Of a stretch of 64,000 nt of DNA, positions 43,811 through 55,780 are shown piece after piece. Within the stretch, counting starts at the first letter, position 1. Each line of letters begins with the position of its first letter. A program made the position numbers and the translations under genes. The notes under the pieces are model-generated. The model did no database searches and was not told the DNA's origin. It was given only the letters and a program-made list of their open reading frames with translations. Source of the stretch: Inonotus obliquus (lineage: Eukaryota; Basidiomycota; Agaricomycetes; Hymenochaetales; Hymenochaetaceae). The stretch lies in assembly GCA_032164295.1 (NCBI GenBank), contig JAJHTX010000002.1, forward strand, positions 4,092,001 to 4,156,000, written 5' to 3'.

Positions 43811-46783
43811 TGATGTTGCTAATGGGCAGTTTGTTGGACTGGTGCTTCAAGAACGATGGTGAATAGTGATGAAGTAAGAATGGTAATGTGCTCACGTGCA
43901 GCTGCGACACGCTTCTTATTGAGATTGAGGATCTAAGTTGCATCCACTCATGAGAACTTCTTACTGCTTCACCTCATCTGCTCACAACTTTGTCTGTATC
44001 CGATGCACATCGCTACTGTGATTTATGGATTTTTTGGCCATTCTAAACATCGTAACCTCTTCCTTTTTCAAGGTCCTTAGCTCTGCGATGCAACTTACTC
44101 AATGAAAGCCTACCCCTCCGAAATAGACATACTCCCTGGATCTCGCATACATCATACATATGAAGGATCCTTAAAGTCTGGACTACCATCAAAATCAATA
44201 TCCTCTCAGTGAACTTTCATGCTCTTAACCTTGAAGTTACTCCCAAGAATTGCTGACTAAGGATCTGGGTCTCGAGTTTTCGCTCTTCGCCGAGGAGGTG
44301 GCTTCAAGCACATAAAACAAAGCTAAACAAGCCCGCATATTCTACAGCTGCACATACCCCTTTCACTCACAAATCGCTACCTGAGCTCCCCCTCTGCTAA
44401 TCGCTAATCCTTTTAGGTTACACTGATGACGGCATTTACCTTTCCGATCGTAGATGGATTCAACTAGTTGATTATCTGAGAGACCTGTCCCAGAGAGGTG
44501 AGCACTACGTCGTACCTCAAATGGACTTTGTGGCTGGGACCGATTTCGGCCAAAGCTAGAGTTTTACATCATGGAGCACAGAATGAAGTTGGCGAATGGA
44601 GGCAAGTAACAACGTTGGTCACGCCCTTCATCTAGCTGGGAATTGAAGGCGACCGGGACAAGAAAAGCTGGCGACCTAATTCCGTTGTTCAACGCGGTTT
44701 CGTGAAGATTCATCGAAATCTCTTCATTTCATTTCTTTATCAACAACAAAGCGCTTGGAGGAACTTTCGTTTTGTAAGTAGATTGAGACTCTTTTAGTGA
44801 CCGCTCTACTAATACTACTTCCCTCGGAGTCCCCGAAGTCCTCGTATGCATTTGGAAAGGTTGTACTGCCTACGGGTGAGACAATGGAGCCATTGGCGTA
44901 CGGTGTACCACACAAAGGACCACGACTTGTATTTCAGAAGCAGGCGATTAACTGGCTGATAATTCACATAGGTATGAGTCCATCTTGCTACGATGCCTCA
45001 TGAAGGAAATCCAGCAATCAGCCAACCGATGCCTTGATTGCAGTAAATCATGCCAATTGATGGAACGAGGGAGAATCGCGGAGAATTACAAGGTGGTCTA
45101 AGGTGGTATGCAATAGTAGTGATGAATTGAATGAAACACAATTGTCAGGAGAAGATAGGTTCTGTTTCTGACTCAAGCTGCCTATCAAGAGATCAAACTT
45201 GTCACTCTGTAAGCCTCCTTGAAATTGAAGCTCACTAAACGTTGTGATGCTTCCTGCCTTGCGAAAGACGTCCCAAAGACAAAATCATGAATATTGCTAA
45301 GATGAAGGGAATGGCAGTTCGGATTGAACTCCGGACAAGCTAGGTTTGAAGCTTATGTAAGTTATGCAAGGTGTGCGGAAGTAAATCGTACCTCCTTCAT
45401 TCATTCGTTCTGTTGTTCCTGATTGCCTGATCATTCTCAGAACGACCTCGGCGATTCGAAGTATGTAAGGGGCTATTCAAGTGGCCGCACCCCACGCGAA
45501 TACAATGCGGCGGCAAGAAATTTAATACCTCGGAGAAGCTCTCCTGTGAAATGAGTGTCTAGACTCCGATTCTAGAGGCGTCAATGAGTCTTGTTCATCT
45601 GTATTGTTCAAGTATGTGGCATACACAGAACGCTCAGGCGGATAACTCATACCCGATATCTGCAAGCCGAGGAAGTCCATATAAACATTTTCAGGAGCAC
45701 AATCGCGAAGGTCTTTTGAGTCCAAGACTCCGAGTTGACCGTGATCTGTGAAGACCGATACAATGCCAATGACGAAAGCACCTGTGTGGCTCATATTGTT
45801 TCTGAACCGATGAGACGCAAGAAAAACATAGGGGTTAGCTTAAGCTTGTTTCGACTTCCAACACCACGACCCTTACGTGATACCTATTATGTAATCACAT
45901 CCGCCAAGCTCAGGATCTCAAGTTTTTGTTTTTGTTGGAGTTGTTGGTACGTGCATCTCATCCACCTAATCCACGCACCACCGGCCGGCTTGGAAAACAC
46001 CATGGCAATAGCTGAGAGCCACTCCGCGGTGATATAAGATATGAGCTTGTACGAAGCTCCTCAAAGGCCACGGTTGAATTAGAAACTCTGTCCTGATGTT
46101 TCGTAATCTTCGACCATTCCCCGACCCTCGCGTATCAAAGACAGTCGCGTTACCGTCTAATTAGAGAACAAAATCAATGTTCAAGTTTCACAAGCTTCTT
46201 TTCCTCGAAGCAAAGGATGAAATAGGCGACTCCTTTCGGGCACAGTGAGGGCTTCTTAGTGGACAAATATTTGTGTAACGTAGGTCTTCACACAGCTTTG
46301 ACGAATCACTTTAACAGGCAGCGAAATCTAACTGATTTTCTCACATTCCAATTTTCCAATTCAAAGTGTCAGTTCCTCCTCCACTTGCTTCTGTGATTGA
46401 TAAATTCATTCATTCTGGAGTTGCATCGCAACTTTACAACCACCAGTATTCCTTGTCAGACTCTGATCCCATTAGGATTCGACGAGGGTCAGTGGTATTC
46501 GTACATTCCATTCAATTTGACGTTCTCAATCGCTTCCATGTCTTGCCACCGTGCGAGCACTTGCTTTCACTATTCCCGCGAGCCTCTTGCGCTCCAGTGA
46601 AAACATGCGATCCTTGGATGTGAAGGATAGAGGGAAGATCGAACCGGCAGCCTAAGCGCTTCAATGGAGTGGGGATTGTAAAGACTACCATACATACATG
46701 AGACCGATGTGGGAACCAATAACAAAACAAAGTTGGCACTATAATAGGAAGGGTATATTTCATAACGCGCCACAGGAACGGTC
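43811..46783. other. Gene-poor intergenic region
   Basis: About 3 kb. The ORF at 45522-45794 (minus, 90 codons, starts MSHTGAFVIGIVS) has protein-like composition but no recognised family and no clear 5' exon. ORFs near 46366-46763 overlap on both strands. None is called. Confidence 0.35.
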
Positions 46784-47515
46784 CTAGTTGGGCTTGAGGA
46801 CGCCTTGGTGTTGAGTCGACGGAATGTATAATAGCTCCGACGTCTACTCAGTTGGTTTCGTTAGCTTTTCGGCTCGGCAGTCAACCGGAGAATGCTTACG
46901 TTGGTCTTTTTCTTCTTCCTAGAAATGTGTGGAGGACAGGGGATCCCATTCGTCTCGCAACGTTCGCAGGTGCCCGGATTTTCACGTACGGGCGTACACT
47001 ATGATGAATTTAGTATTGTGTCGAGAACGACATCAAGCTACCCATGGGAAGGTCCGAGACTCACTTTCTTATGATCATGCTGGCAATGGCCGCATGGGCT
47101 GCAGTTCTTTCGCTTTTTTGACCGCTTTTTTGACCGCTTTTTTGACCCCTCCTCACTCATGTTGAGTCCACCCTGTTCACCAGTCACGGACGGGGTGGAA
47201 GCGTCTTCGCTTCCCTCTCGGTCCTCAGCAGAGGTAGTACAGGCAATGTCAATTACATGGGGAAGTACTTGTGAATTGATGGTTGTTGCAGCCTCTCTAG
47301 TCACCTCTTTGTCGTTCCCGTCAGAGGCAAGTTGCTGAAAATCGTGGTAGTCGTCGCCTACGAACATCGAAAATGCGTGTATGTCGGAGAAAGTCTCCTG
47401 GTTGCCCAGGAGTGCAGTTGCTAGAGCATCTGGGTTAGCGAGACACGTATACGCGTTGTCGTAGAAGTAACGACACACCAGTTACTTCGTCGACCTGATG
47501 GAGGGTACGATCCAT
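46784..47515 (-). CDS. Zn2-Cys6 zinc-cluster protein 2
   Basis: Four exons (47515-47479, 47420-47065, 46998-46900, 46843-46784) give 183 residues in a closed frame. The zinc cluster is C122-C125-C132-C142-C145-C152: CGHCQHDHKKC, a 9-residue loop, CERC, 6 residues, CPPHIS. As in zinc-cluster proteins 1 and 3, an intron sits exactly before the third Cys. The cluster lies in the C-terminal third, after an acidic Ser/Thr-rich half (DIHAFSMFVGDDYHDFQQL) and a basic KKRSKKRSKKRK repeat that may be a nuclear signal. Only about 30 residues follow the cluster, so there is no room for an MHR regulatory domain. The last exon rests on a GTAAGC donor, a CTAAC branch site and a TAG acceptor. A small DNA-binding regulator is likely; the target is unknown. 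Confidence 0.75.
47111..47146 (-). repeat. Three 12-bp tandem copies coding for KKRS
   Basis: Three perfect copies of CGCTTTTTTGAC on the plus strand encode the Lys-Lys-Arg-Ser basic repeat just before zinc cluster 2. Confidence 0.9.
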
Positions 47516-49384
47516 GCAGAGGGACAGAGGGATAGAGGGGGAAGCGTCAAGAGAGGGAGAAGTAGATAGGTGACTCACTCACCCAACTGCCTCAGTGGCT
47601 CTGGAATATAAAGAAAAATGACCCGTCGCCGTGATCTTGCAAGAAAAGGAAAGACGGTCCCGGTGAAAAATATCTTGTTCATCTCGAGAATTTATGGATA
47701 TGCCATGCCGAAGGCGCAACATTTTGTGGTGGAAGCTAGTCACAAATCATGACGCGTCCATCATTCAATGAAAAGCGGTGATTACATCAGTACTGGTCAC
47801 AAAACGAGAAAGTGGCAGTACTTGCGCTTGGTGCAAGGCCCTGCTGTGTAACGGACTACCTTCATACTCGAATTCAGCGTAATCATCGCATTTTCTCGAT
47901 TCTGCAATAAGAGCCCAATGCAGTCGAAATTCTTGATAGCTCGTATCTAAGATCGACCCGTCAGCCCGAAACGAACACATAGGGCTCGGAAGCGGCGGAG
48001 ATGAACATCCTCTACTCTGGGCTCTGGGTAGGCTTCTACGCAAAGTTGGTTGCCATAGACCGAATCAAGTGCCTAACACGCCATGGCCATCGTGGTCAGC
48101 TCAGGCCGGCATGACCTCTCTCTGAAACGCGATCATAAAGATAGAAGCAGCACTCTCCTCAAAAGCGGCGCGAACATGGACTTCCCGCAAATTTTTACCG
48201 GGACGTATTTTTGGGGAGCAATCGGGATGTATGGCGCGTGGCAGCAGGATGATATGAATGACTGTTTTACAGGGTGACTTGGCTCTACACGCGTTTGCGC
48301 GCAAAGGACCAAGCTTCTCGTTGAGAAGCTTGATAGGCCCTAGTTAATGCAGTTTTCAGATCCGCAAGATTGTTGACGAAATTCCACGAGGCAACAGCAA
48401 CGCATACAGTCGATGCACATTCTTTTCCAACTCCCTTCTAAATCTTGTTGGGTGTTCCGGCCCCCGAAGAGAGTGCAGCTGTGGCTCTAGCGAAGGAAAA
48501 GGGGAAAACAACGTCAGACCACACTTCTCTCGAGTGAGAAAAAAGTTCAACCTAATTAGTCTGCAACCTCCCAATAGAATGGGCCTGGTAAAATCCGAAA
48601 AGTGAGGCGCCGGCAGGAACATTCGACGCAGAGTTAACGACCCGCGCATCAACATCAACTTCCTGTTTTATCCCACTCAGCCCTTCGCCCTCGGTGGTAG
48701 AGCAGATCAAATAGAAACGCAGAATGCCCAGCATCGTAAGAAGGGAAATTTTCCTAGGACGGGCCACCAGCGCGTAGAAGCGGCGCCGTGTCTTTCGGTT
48801 GTTTTTATAGGTTGATCATGCCGGAGACATATCACCTTGATATCAGAAGAAGATACAAACGCGATATTATCCGCAACTATCACAGTATGTGTTTGAAAGA
48901 CTCGTGTTTGTGCTAGAAGCAAGGGTATGCTACCACCCAGTCACGAGCGCAAGCTCTTCAAACAGACTTAGCAAAGAAGTCCCAACTAATATTGCAAGGC
49001 AGCTGTGCCCTGATCGCCAGGGAAACACCTACAACTCGCTTGACGAGTAATGCCGTCTTAATTTGTGCACCTTGGCTGTTCTTGAAGCATCCCGCAGACG
49101 CACCAGACGGTCTATGCCACAAGGTCGAACGCCGAAGAAATGCGTCCTTGACCTCAATTCAGCATACACCTAATCCCAATTCTTACACAACAGGACACCT
49201 CTAGCGTGGCGAGAACGCACGCATCTGAAAATGAAACAGTAATTATCATCTGTCATCCAATAGCAAACACAGAACATGACACATGAACCTCAAAACACAA
49301 CAGGCTGGAAATACAACAGAATATTGAGGCGGAACGTGGTGTCTAACAGTCGGGGCTGTGACTGAATGGGCCGAGATGGGAACG
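47516..49384. other. Intergenic region without a supported gene
   Basis: About 1.9 kb. Minus-strand ORFs at 47765-48043 and 48552-48767 have no recognisable motif or convincing splice partners. Confidence 0.35.
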
Positions 49385-51680
49385 TTAGCTCGCAACAGGA
49401 ATCCCATTCTGGAGGGAGAGTTTTTCCAGTTCCTCGTGTATAGAGTTCTCCGCCTCGATCTTCTTGATCTGTGTATCTTCAAGGCGCTCTCCCCTTTCCT
49501 TCCGCTCTTTCAGCTCATCAATAGCCTTCAACTGATGAAAGCAAAAGTAAGTGCTATCCTCGTGAATACGAAACATTAATTGCGAACCTTCTTTTTCAGA
49601 TTGCGCATTTTCTTAGAGACCGCATCAAGTCCGCTTCCATCCGCGCCAGGCGCTAAAGAGGTCTTATCCATCTCTTCGGTGACCGCCGTAGCTACAGCCT
49701 GTCTAAGAGGCTCCGTACTTTCGGGGCCTACGACAGAAGCGGCTGAGCCCCCAGCCTCCCTTTCTGGCTTTTTATCGCCCTTGTTCTTCTTCGATCGGCC
49801 CTGCTTCTTCCCGCCGCCATCTTTGTTTGGAGTTGGTGAGTTGGGTGCCGCACCCGGAACGTAACGGCCCCTCCCTCGTCCCGAACTATGTCCACCGTAA
49901 CCGTTCGCACCTGGAGCCGGGCTACGATTATATGGGCGATTTGGCGTGTTCGCGCCGCTGTTGGGTTCACTGTCGCCTCGCTGATATACGGGGGATGCGT
50001 CCGTGCCTCGTGCTCCCGGTGGACGATACGCCCCCACAGGCTTAGAGGCCGCCGGTTTCGCCCCGGCAGTGAATAATGCAACGCTCGGGTTTGGTGCAGG
50101 TGCGGATGGAACGGCCTGTGGGAAGGCACCCACCGCATCCACAGGAATGGGCCGCCACGATGCCTGGTACAGCTCATCAACAAGCTGAACGTGCATCAAC
50201 GGCCCACTGCAGTGCCAAATCTTGATGCAGTTGTCAACGCGTAATCGCGGGGATAAGGTTGCGGTAAGGATGAAACGACCGCATGGAGACCATTCAAAGA
50301 GCGTTGTATTGGGTGCATCAATGGTAGTAATCTTCTGAAGAGAACGTCGGTCGTATACAATGATCTTGCCAGACATGTTTCCGAAACCAGCGAGCGCTAA
50401 CAATCGACCTTGTGGATTGAAGGAGATAAAGTTTTGCGGAGCAGTCCCAAAGTCGTGGATGATTCTGACGTGACTGTCAAAGAGAACAGCCCTGGTTGGC
50501 GTGACTAGAAAAAATACGGTCTTAGCTCAAACATCATTACACTGTACATTTTCACGCTTACATCCGCAGACAACCCCAAACTCCTTCGAGTTCGGGCTCC
50601 ATGCAAAGTCATGGATAGGTCCTTCCTTCGGTGCGGCCACATGACAATCAAAATTACCTGCTGAGCTCAGCAGGTACAACCTTGTTTCTCCATAGTAGCT
50701 CTTGTTGGTCTGGTCGACATCTGTCCGTACGAGCGCGAGGACCTGAGTCCCGATCGTATTCCATTTAAACTGCGTATGCTCAGCCCGAAAGGTTGATTTT
50801 GAGCACGTTGGAGGGCTGGAGAGATTTAGAAGACTGTAAACCCTTAAGTTGGCGGGCTGACCCTTAGTCCCCTTGTGAGCGCAATTCGAATAGCTCACAA
50901 GTGACCACCTACATTTTTTTCAGAAACGAATGCTGCCACATGTGGATTTAAGCCAGGGCTCAGGGAGATAGTTGACAAACCCTCGACTCTAAGTTTGTCC
51001 ACAACACCTTTCGACCACTCTGCGGGATGGAAAACCTGCATCTCATGCCCTACGAGACGTACGGCGTGCGATTCGGATATCGTAAACTGAAGCTCCCAGG
51101 TATTCTGGGACTTTTGGGAGAACGAGGCCAGTTCCTCCCCACTCGAGACGGAAAAGACACGCAAGTTCTTGTGCTGCGCATCATTCTCAAGCTTCACTGG
51201 AAGAACTACGGAGTCAGGCCTCGTATCCTTCACAAAACTCTTCACAAACGTACCTGGGCGCTCCCATGTTGAGATATAGGTTCCGCGCGGCGAAAAGCTG
51301 ATCTCCGTGACGTTGGGTAAGGGCAATTCGCGCAGTAACTCAGCACTCTCGGCGTAATGAACGCGTACGCTAGTCAGAGTAACAAAACGAAGCTGAGAAC
51401 AGGATGCGAGCTATTGTGGGAGAAGAATCGCCTACCAGTCGGGTAGAACAAAGGCGAATAATCGACCGTCGGGACTGTAGATGTACTTACGGGTAGCGAA
51501 CTGCGTCTCGAAACCCTGCACTGATTCATAATTGGGAGATCCACCAACAAGACCGAGACTCTTCTGGGACCGAACTGTAGCGGGTAAAAACAGTGAAAAA
51601 TGCATCAGTACTTCAGCTGCTCTACAAACGCTTGCATCACGAGACGTACATGCGTACTGTTGCGACATGGGAGATGTCAT
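49385..51680 (-). CDS. Eukaryotic translation initiation factor 2A (eIF2A)
   Basis: Six exons (51680-51650, 51574-51436, 51369-50913, 50871-50562, 50504-49588, 49531-49385) give 666 residues. The start at 51680 was chosen because the first splice yields QQYAFRSQKSLGLVGGSPN, the family N-terminus. The first 400 or so residues form the WD-repeat beta-propeller: YIYSPDGRLFAFVLP, TEISFSPRGTYISTWERP, HDFAWSPNSKEFGVV, IIHDFGTAPQNFISFNPQGRLLALAGFGNMSG (given here in short pieces of one continuous segment set), LFEWSPCGRFILTATL. Then comes a Pro/Gly/Arg-rich linker (RGRGRY, KKQGRSKKNKGDKK) and a C-terminal coiled coil (KAIDELKERKERGERLED). eIF2A can deliver initiator tRNA to the 40S subunit independently of eIF2. 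All phases close. Confidence 0.94.
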
Positions 51681-52492
51681 GGTGAGCAACAACAAGATCA
51701 ATAAAGATGCAGACCAAGGCTAGGCTTAGAAGCAAGCTAATGCTTCAGTTGGGGACGTGCAGGGTATTGGCGAGAGGGGAGCGGTGGGACGAGGAGGCGG
51801 GCGGTGAGCGTGTAGATGAGAGTGTGCCAGGGATCATGCCCAAATTTGCAAATTTGAAAAAATGTGCCGACCGATGTTTAGGGCCAGTCAGAAAGACATC
51901 AATCACGTGGTCGATCTTTGGCTAGTCCTACAAAAATCATAGCTGTTCAAAATACATGGAATAGATCTCTGCGAAATGTAATTACTTAGCACTGTGGTTG
52001 AAAATCTATAGTCTTTTTGCTTCAATTGACACAAATTTTCCTCTAGTACGCTACCTTGTTGGTCTTAAAGGGTCATAATAATTGATCCTATTTCAAGATT
52101 AGAAAACACAGTTTAATCAAGAAATTATCACTGGGAGAGCGGTTCGAACTTGAAGATCCGAGAAGATTATGTAATATACTTCCTAATTGGGTCCACTGTA
52201 CTTCCGATTGGCGGGGCGATTGTCGGTCTTCCACCGACACCCACGTCGACAACGACGAGATAACGATGGTTTGTCCTCATCATCCATCACAACGCATATA
52301 GACACTCATAAATCCTGTTAGATTGACGACCTCTGACGGACGAGGGGCGACGCGTTGCACTTGCCGCTGAGGTCATCTGCAACCTTTTGTGCAAGTGGAG
52401 AGGCGCGGCACGGAAGCAGGGCAAGCACTCGTCATCCGCGATAACTCAGCACTCTCGTCGCTGCGCAGTACATATCCACTCTTGTAGATATA
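51681..52492. promoter_or_regulatory. Divergent upstream region, eIF2A and kinase
   Basis: An 812-bp spacer between outward-facing genes. The middle (about 51940-52200) is AT-rich. No gene or defined operator is seen. Confidence 0.35.
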
Positions 52493-54964
52493 ATGGTTTC
52501 TGTCGACCTCCGCCGTACTATACACACTATACCCGACGACTCTGACCCAGCGATGTCACGCTGGTCTCGCCTCCCTAGTCCCATTCCCCATCAGGTCGAG
52601 CCCGCCGAGATGCTAGCGGAAAGTGCCTCGACAAGTTCCGCAAAATCATCTCTCAAGTCGTTATCCATATTCACGGTCAACGTCGCGGAAGGACTTCTCC
52701 CATCGCCGCTGCCGTCGCCTCGGGAACTACCAAGCAATACCAGCAAGACTGCCGCCTTCTTTGGCTCTCCTTTCTCAGCGACCGGTCCGCCCACCCCCGC
52801 ACCCCCACCACCCCCTTCACGTAGTGACACGATTACTGCCGCTCCACAATCTAAAGAGAATATGTCCGGGCGCTCCGCCACTGCTGACTTCTTTGCTTCT
52901 GGTGCGTTGGGGACACGTCCCACGCCCCCGCCCAGCATAAAGTCCTCGGCTAGTTCACGTGAATCGTCCCCGCCACGTCTTCCGCCTCTCTCCCGGTTTT
53001 TCCCTTCACGTTATACTGCAAGTCCCACCCTCGAGGAACAGAATGAAGAGCTCTTACACCACCGTAGGAAAGGTACTGATTGGGAAACGAGCTTCAAACG
53101 GGAGTTCATTAGTCTCTCGAAAAAGGTGCCCCAGCAACCGCCTTCGCCACCTCTTCTGATGCAACCGATTTCCCCACCTGTGGAGCACCACCAACTACCT
53201 GATCTGAGAGCTTCTAATGCAGGTGCTCACACCTTACCAATTCGACGCGAGACTCATTTAGTTGGGGCCTCACGCGGTAGCGGTGACTCAGGTTTTGAGG
53301 AGGCAGTTTCCGGACCAGGATCGTCGAACCTTTCTGCAGGCATGCGCCTTGAATCAGGTTCCGCGAACCTTAAGCTTGTCTATCCTCTTGGAGAAGGAGC
53401 CTTTAGTGCCGTCTGGCTTGCAACAGATGAGACAGGCAGTCTTGCCCCTCTGGTTGATCCTGATCCACGGATTAGGCCCGAGACGCTCAGAAGGAAAAGC
53501 TCTAGCTGGGCCAAGAAGGGTCGCGATAGACGAATGCAAGGAATCAAGCCTTTGACGACAGTTGGTGTGGGCATGACCTGGAAGGGCGAATCTCAGGACG
53601 CGGATAGAAGCGTGGTGCTGCATGAGCAAGACGGGGAGGGCGCCACCGCTGCCCCCGAAACTTCTGCTCAAGTGACCAAGCCGAACGGAAGACTTGTCGC
53701 TGTAAAAATGATTGATCGAGCTCTATGCGCAGCAGACGACAGGACACGCATTAGCTTTGTGCGTGAAGTCGAGGTTCTAAGAGTAAGTCTTTGAAGTAGA
53801 AATCTTTTTCCCAACTAGTAACCCGTTTTGAAATCTCATTAGCATATTGCACATCCATCAATTATTGCGTACTTGCATTCCTTTGATACCTCCACTCATC
53901 ACTGCCTCGTGCTTGAGTATATCGGCGGCGGGGAACTCTTCGAACTTGTTAACTCTGACAAGCAATACGCGTGCGTGACAGAACCGGCTGTCCGTCGAAT
54001 GTGGGGTGAATTGTGTCTTGCTGTTGGATGGATGCACGGTGTTGGCCTCGTCCATCGTGATATCAAGCTTGAAAGTAAGTCGACTCTCCCATCTTCCGCG
54101 GAGACCGCCAACTGAACTTCAAATACCATTTTAGATATCTTGCTCACACAGAATATTTTTACTGTGGATGATCCGCTTCCTCCTTCCAATATGCCGCTCA
54201 TCAAGCTTACGGACTTCGGCCTAAGCCGCTTCATTGATCCATCATCACCATTACTCTCAACACGATGTGGCTCTGAATCATATGCTGCTCCAGAGCTCGT
54301 GCTTGGCGCAAGTCGTGTGCGATGTATCGCATCGGATGGTGATAGCCCCGAATCAAGCGAGGCAAAAGCCAAGGGTTATTACGATGGCCGCCAGACGGAT
54401 GCGTGGGCATGCGGTGTTGTTTTATACGCGCTTGCTACACGTCAATTGCCCTTTGACTCACCGCCACCCTTGCTAATGTCGACAAGCACAGCACCCTCAC
54501 GTGCGGGAAGCGTACGTAGCACGCGCAGTAATCGCAGTGTGGGATCTGGATCTATACGCTTACGCCCCAATCGCAGACGAGATATGCTTATGCGAATCGC
54601 GCAGTGCGAGTATTGGTGGCCGGACGAAGTCACTGAACCTGATGCCGAAGATGAAGAGGTTGACGCACAAGTCGAGGCAGCTCGAAGGCTTGCTTCCCCA
54701 GAATTGAAATGCATCGTTCGAAGGCTACTGGAGCGTATCCCGGACCGACGGGCACGGATGGTTGACCTCTGGACTGAACCGTGGATGCGTGGTGAAGGCG
54801 CGCCTGCTCCACCCCTCTGCGCCTCGTCTTCCAGATCCGCGGACAAGGTGAATGGTGAACTTGGTGACGACGAGGGAGAAGACGAATGGCACTCGCATGA
54901 TGGTGTTCTGCTTGATGGAGAGCACATCGATTCTGTCGCAACCCAGGAATTGGATCCCTTATAG
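52493..54964 (+). CDS. Ser/Thr protein kinase with a split N-lobe
   Basis: Three exons (52493-53782, 53843-54074, 54135-54964) give 783 residues. The first 290 residues are Ser/Pro-rich and disordered, with repeated PSPLPSP and PPP tracts. The kinase domain has the glycine loop LGEGAFSAV (about 300), the VAIK lysine in RLVAVKMIDRAL (about 402), VHRDIKLEN (about 500), TDFGLS (about 533) and AAPEL (about 558), all intact. About 100 residues are inserted between the glycine loop and the lysine (with RRMQGIKPL), and a basic Ser/Arg-rich insert follows LPFDSPPP. The C-terminal tail is acidic. The fold looks CAMK-like, and the RRMQGIKP insert suggests a conserved fungal family whose name I cannot give. 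Substrates are unknown. Confidence 0.9.
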
Positions 54965-55780
54965 AGCTAGACGACCCCGCTATCTCCCAACCTTTGTGCA
55001 ACTCGACAATGCATGACATTCCTGTCTAGGACGCTACCTCTGCCATCCCATAGAAGAAATCGTGTCTCCCGTAATATGCTTCTCAAATTCTCGGCATTCT
55101 TTCTCTGGGCTCGTTGCTTCTCCCGGTCTTCAATTGACTCTATTTCGAAGGTTTCTCCTCTCCATCACTCAGGTAACAATAGATTTTGTATATACAAGCG
55201 CAAGCCATTCTGTCTGTTTTTCCCGTGTCTGTCTGTTTTTATAATTTCTTCCTAACTAATATTCAACCAACTTCCTCGCCAACAACTTTTCGTTTTCCCT
55301 TCTTGTGTCCATTCTTTCTTTGCGATGCTTATATGTTGTTCCGTGTAGGTCTATGTCGCTAGGTAAACGTGTGCGATTAATCTTGCATTTTTTGACCCTG
55401 CTCGCACGTTCGTATGTTTTATTCATTATTAGATGTTGTATACATTACAAATCCTGCATGTTTCAGTCGATTAATTTTCTTTCTCTCTTCTCCGCTGTTG
55501 ACCAATGAAATGACACACGTGTCTAGAAGCAACCCTAATAGATCTGTGGCTTTTACCGAAATGTGGTAGACTCATTGCCTATTCTGATTTGTCACGCGAA
55601 GTCTGAAGTTTGTTGTTTGAATTGTGGCTGGCTTCGAGAAGGTGCCGGGTGGGAATCAATTAGAGGATTATCGATCTGATTATCGATACAAAAAATACCG
55701 CAGGTAATTGAATGTCACAATCGAGGGAGCAGCGGCGGGTCACAGCCCCCTTCTAAAAACAGACAATCCTGTGTGGATGA
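54965..55780. other. Convergent 3' region, kinase and ATG15
   Basis: An 816-bp spacer, pyrimidine-rich on the plus strand after the kinase stop. It is presumably 3' UTRs. No gene is supported. Confidence 0.4.

Noticed and set aside
45522..45794. Minus-strand 90-codon ORF starting MSHTGAFVIGIVS, considered as the 3' exon of a membrane protein
   Set aside because: Upstream sequence did not give a convincing 5' exon and no family motif was recognised.
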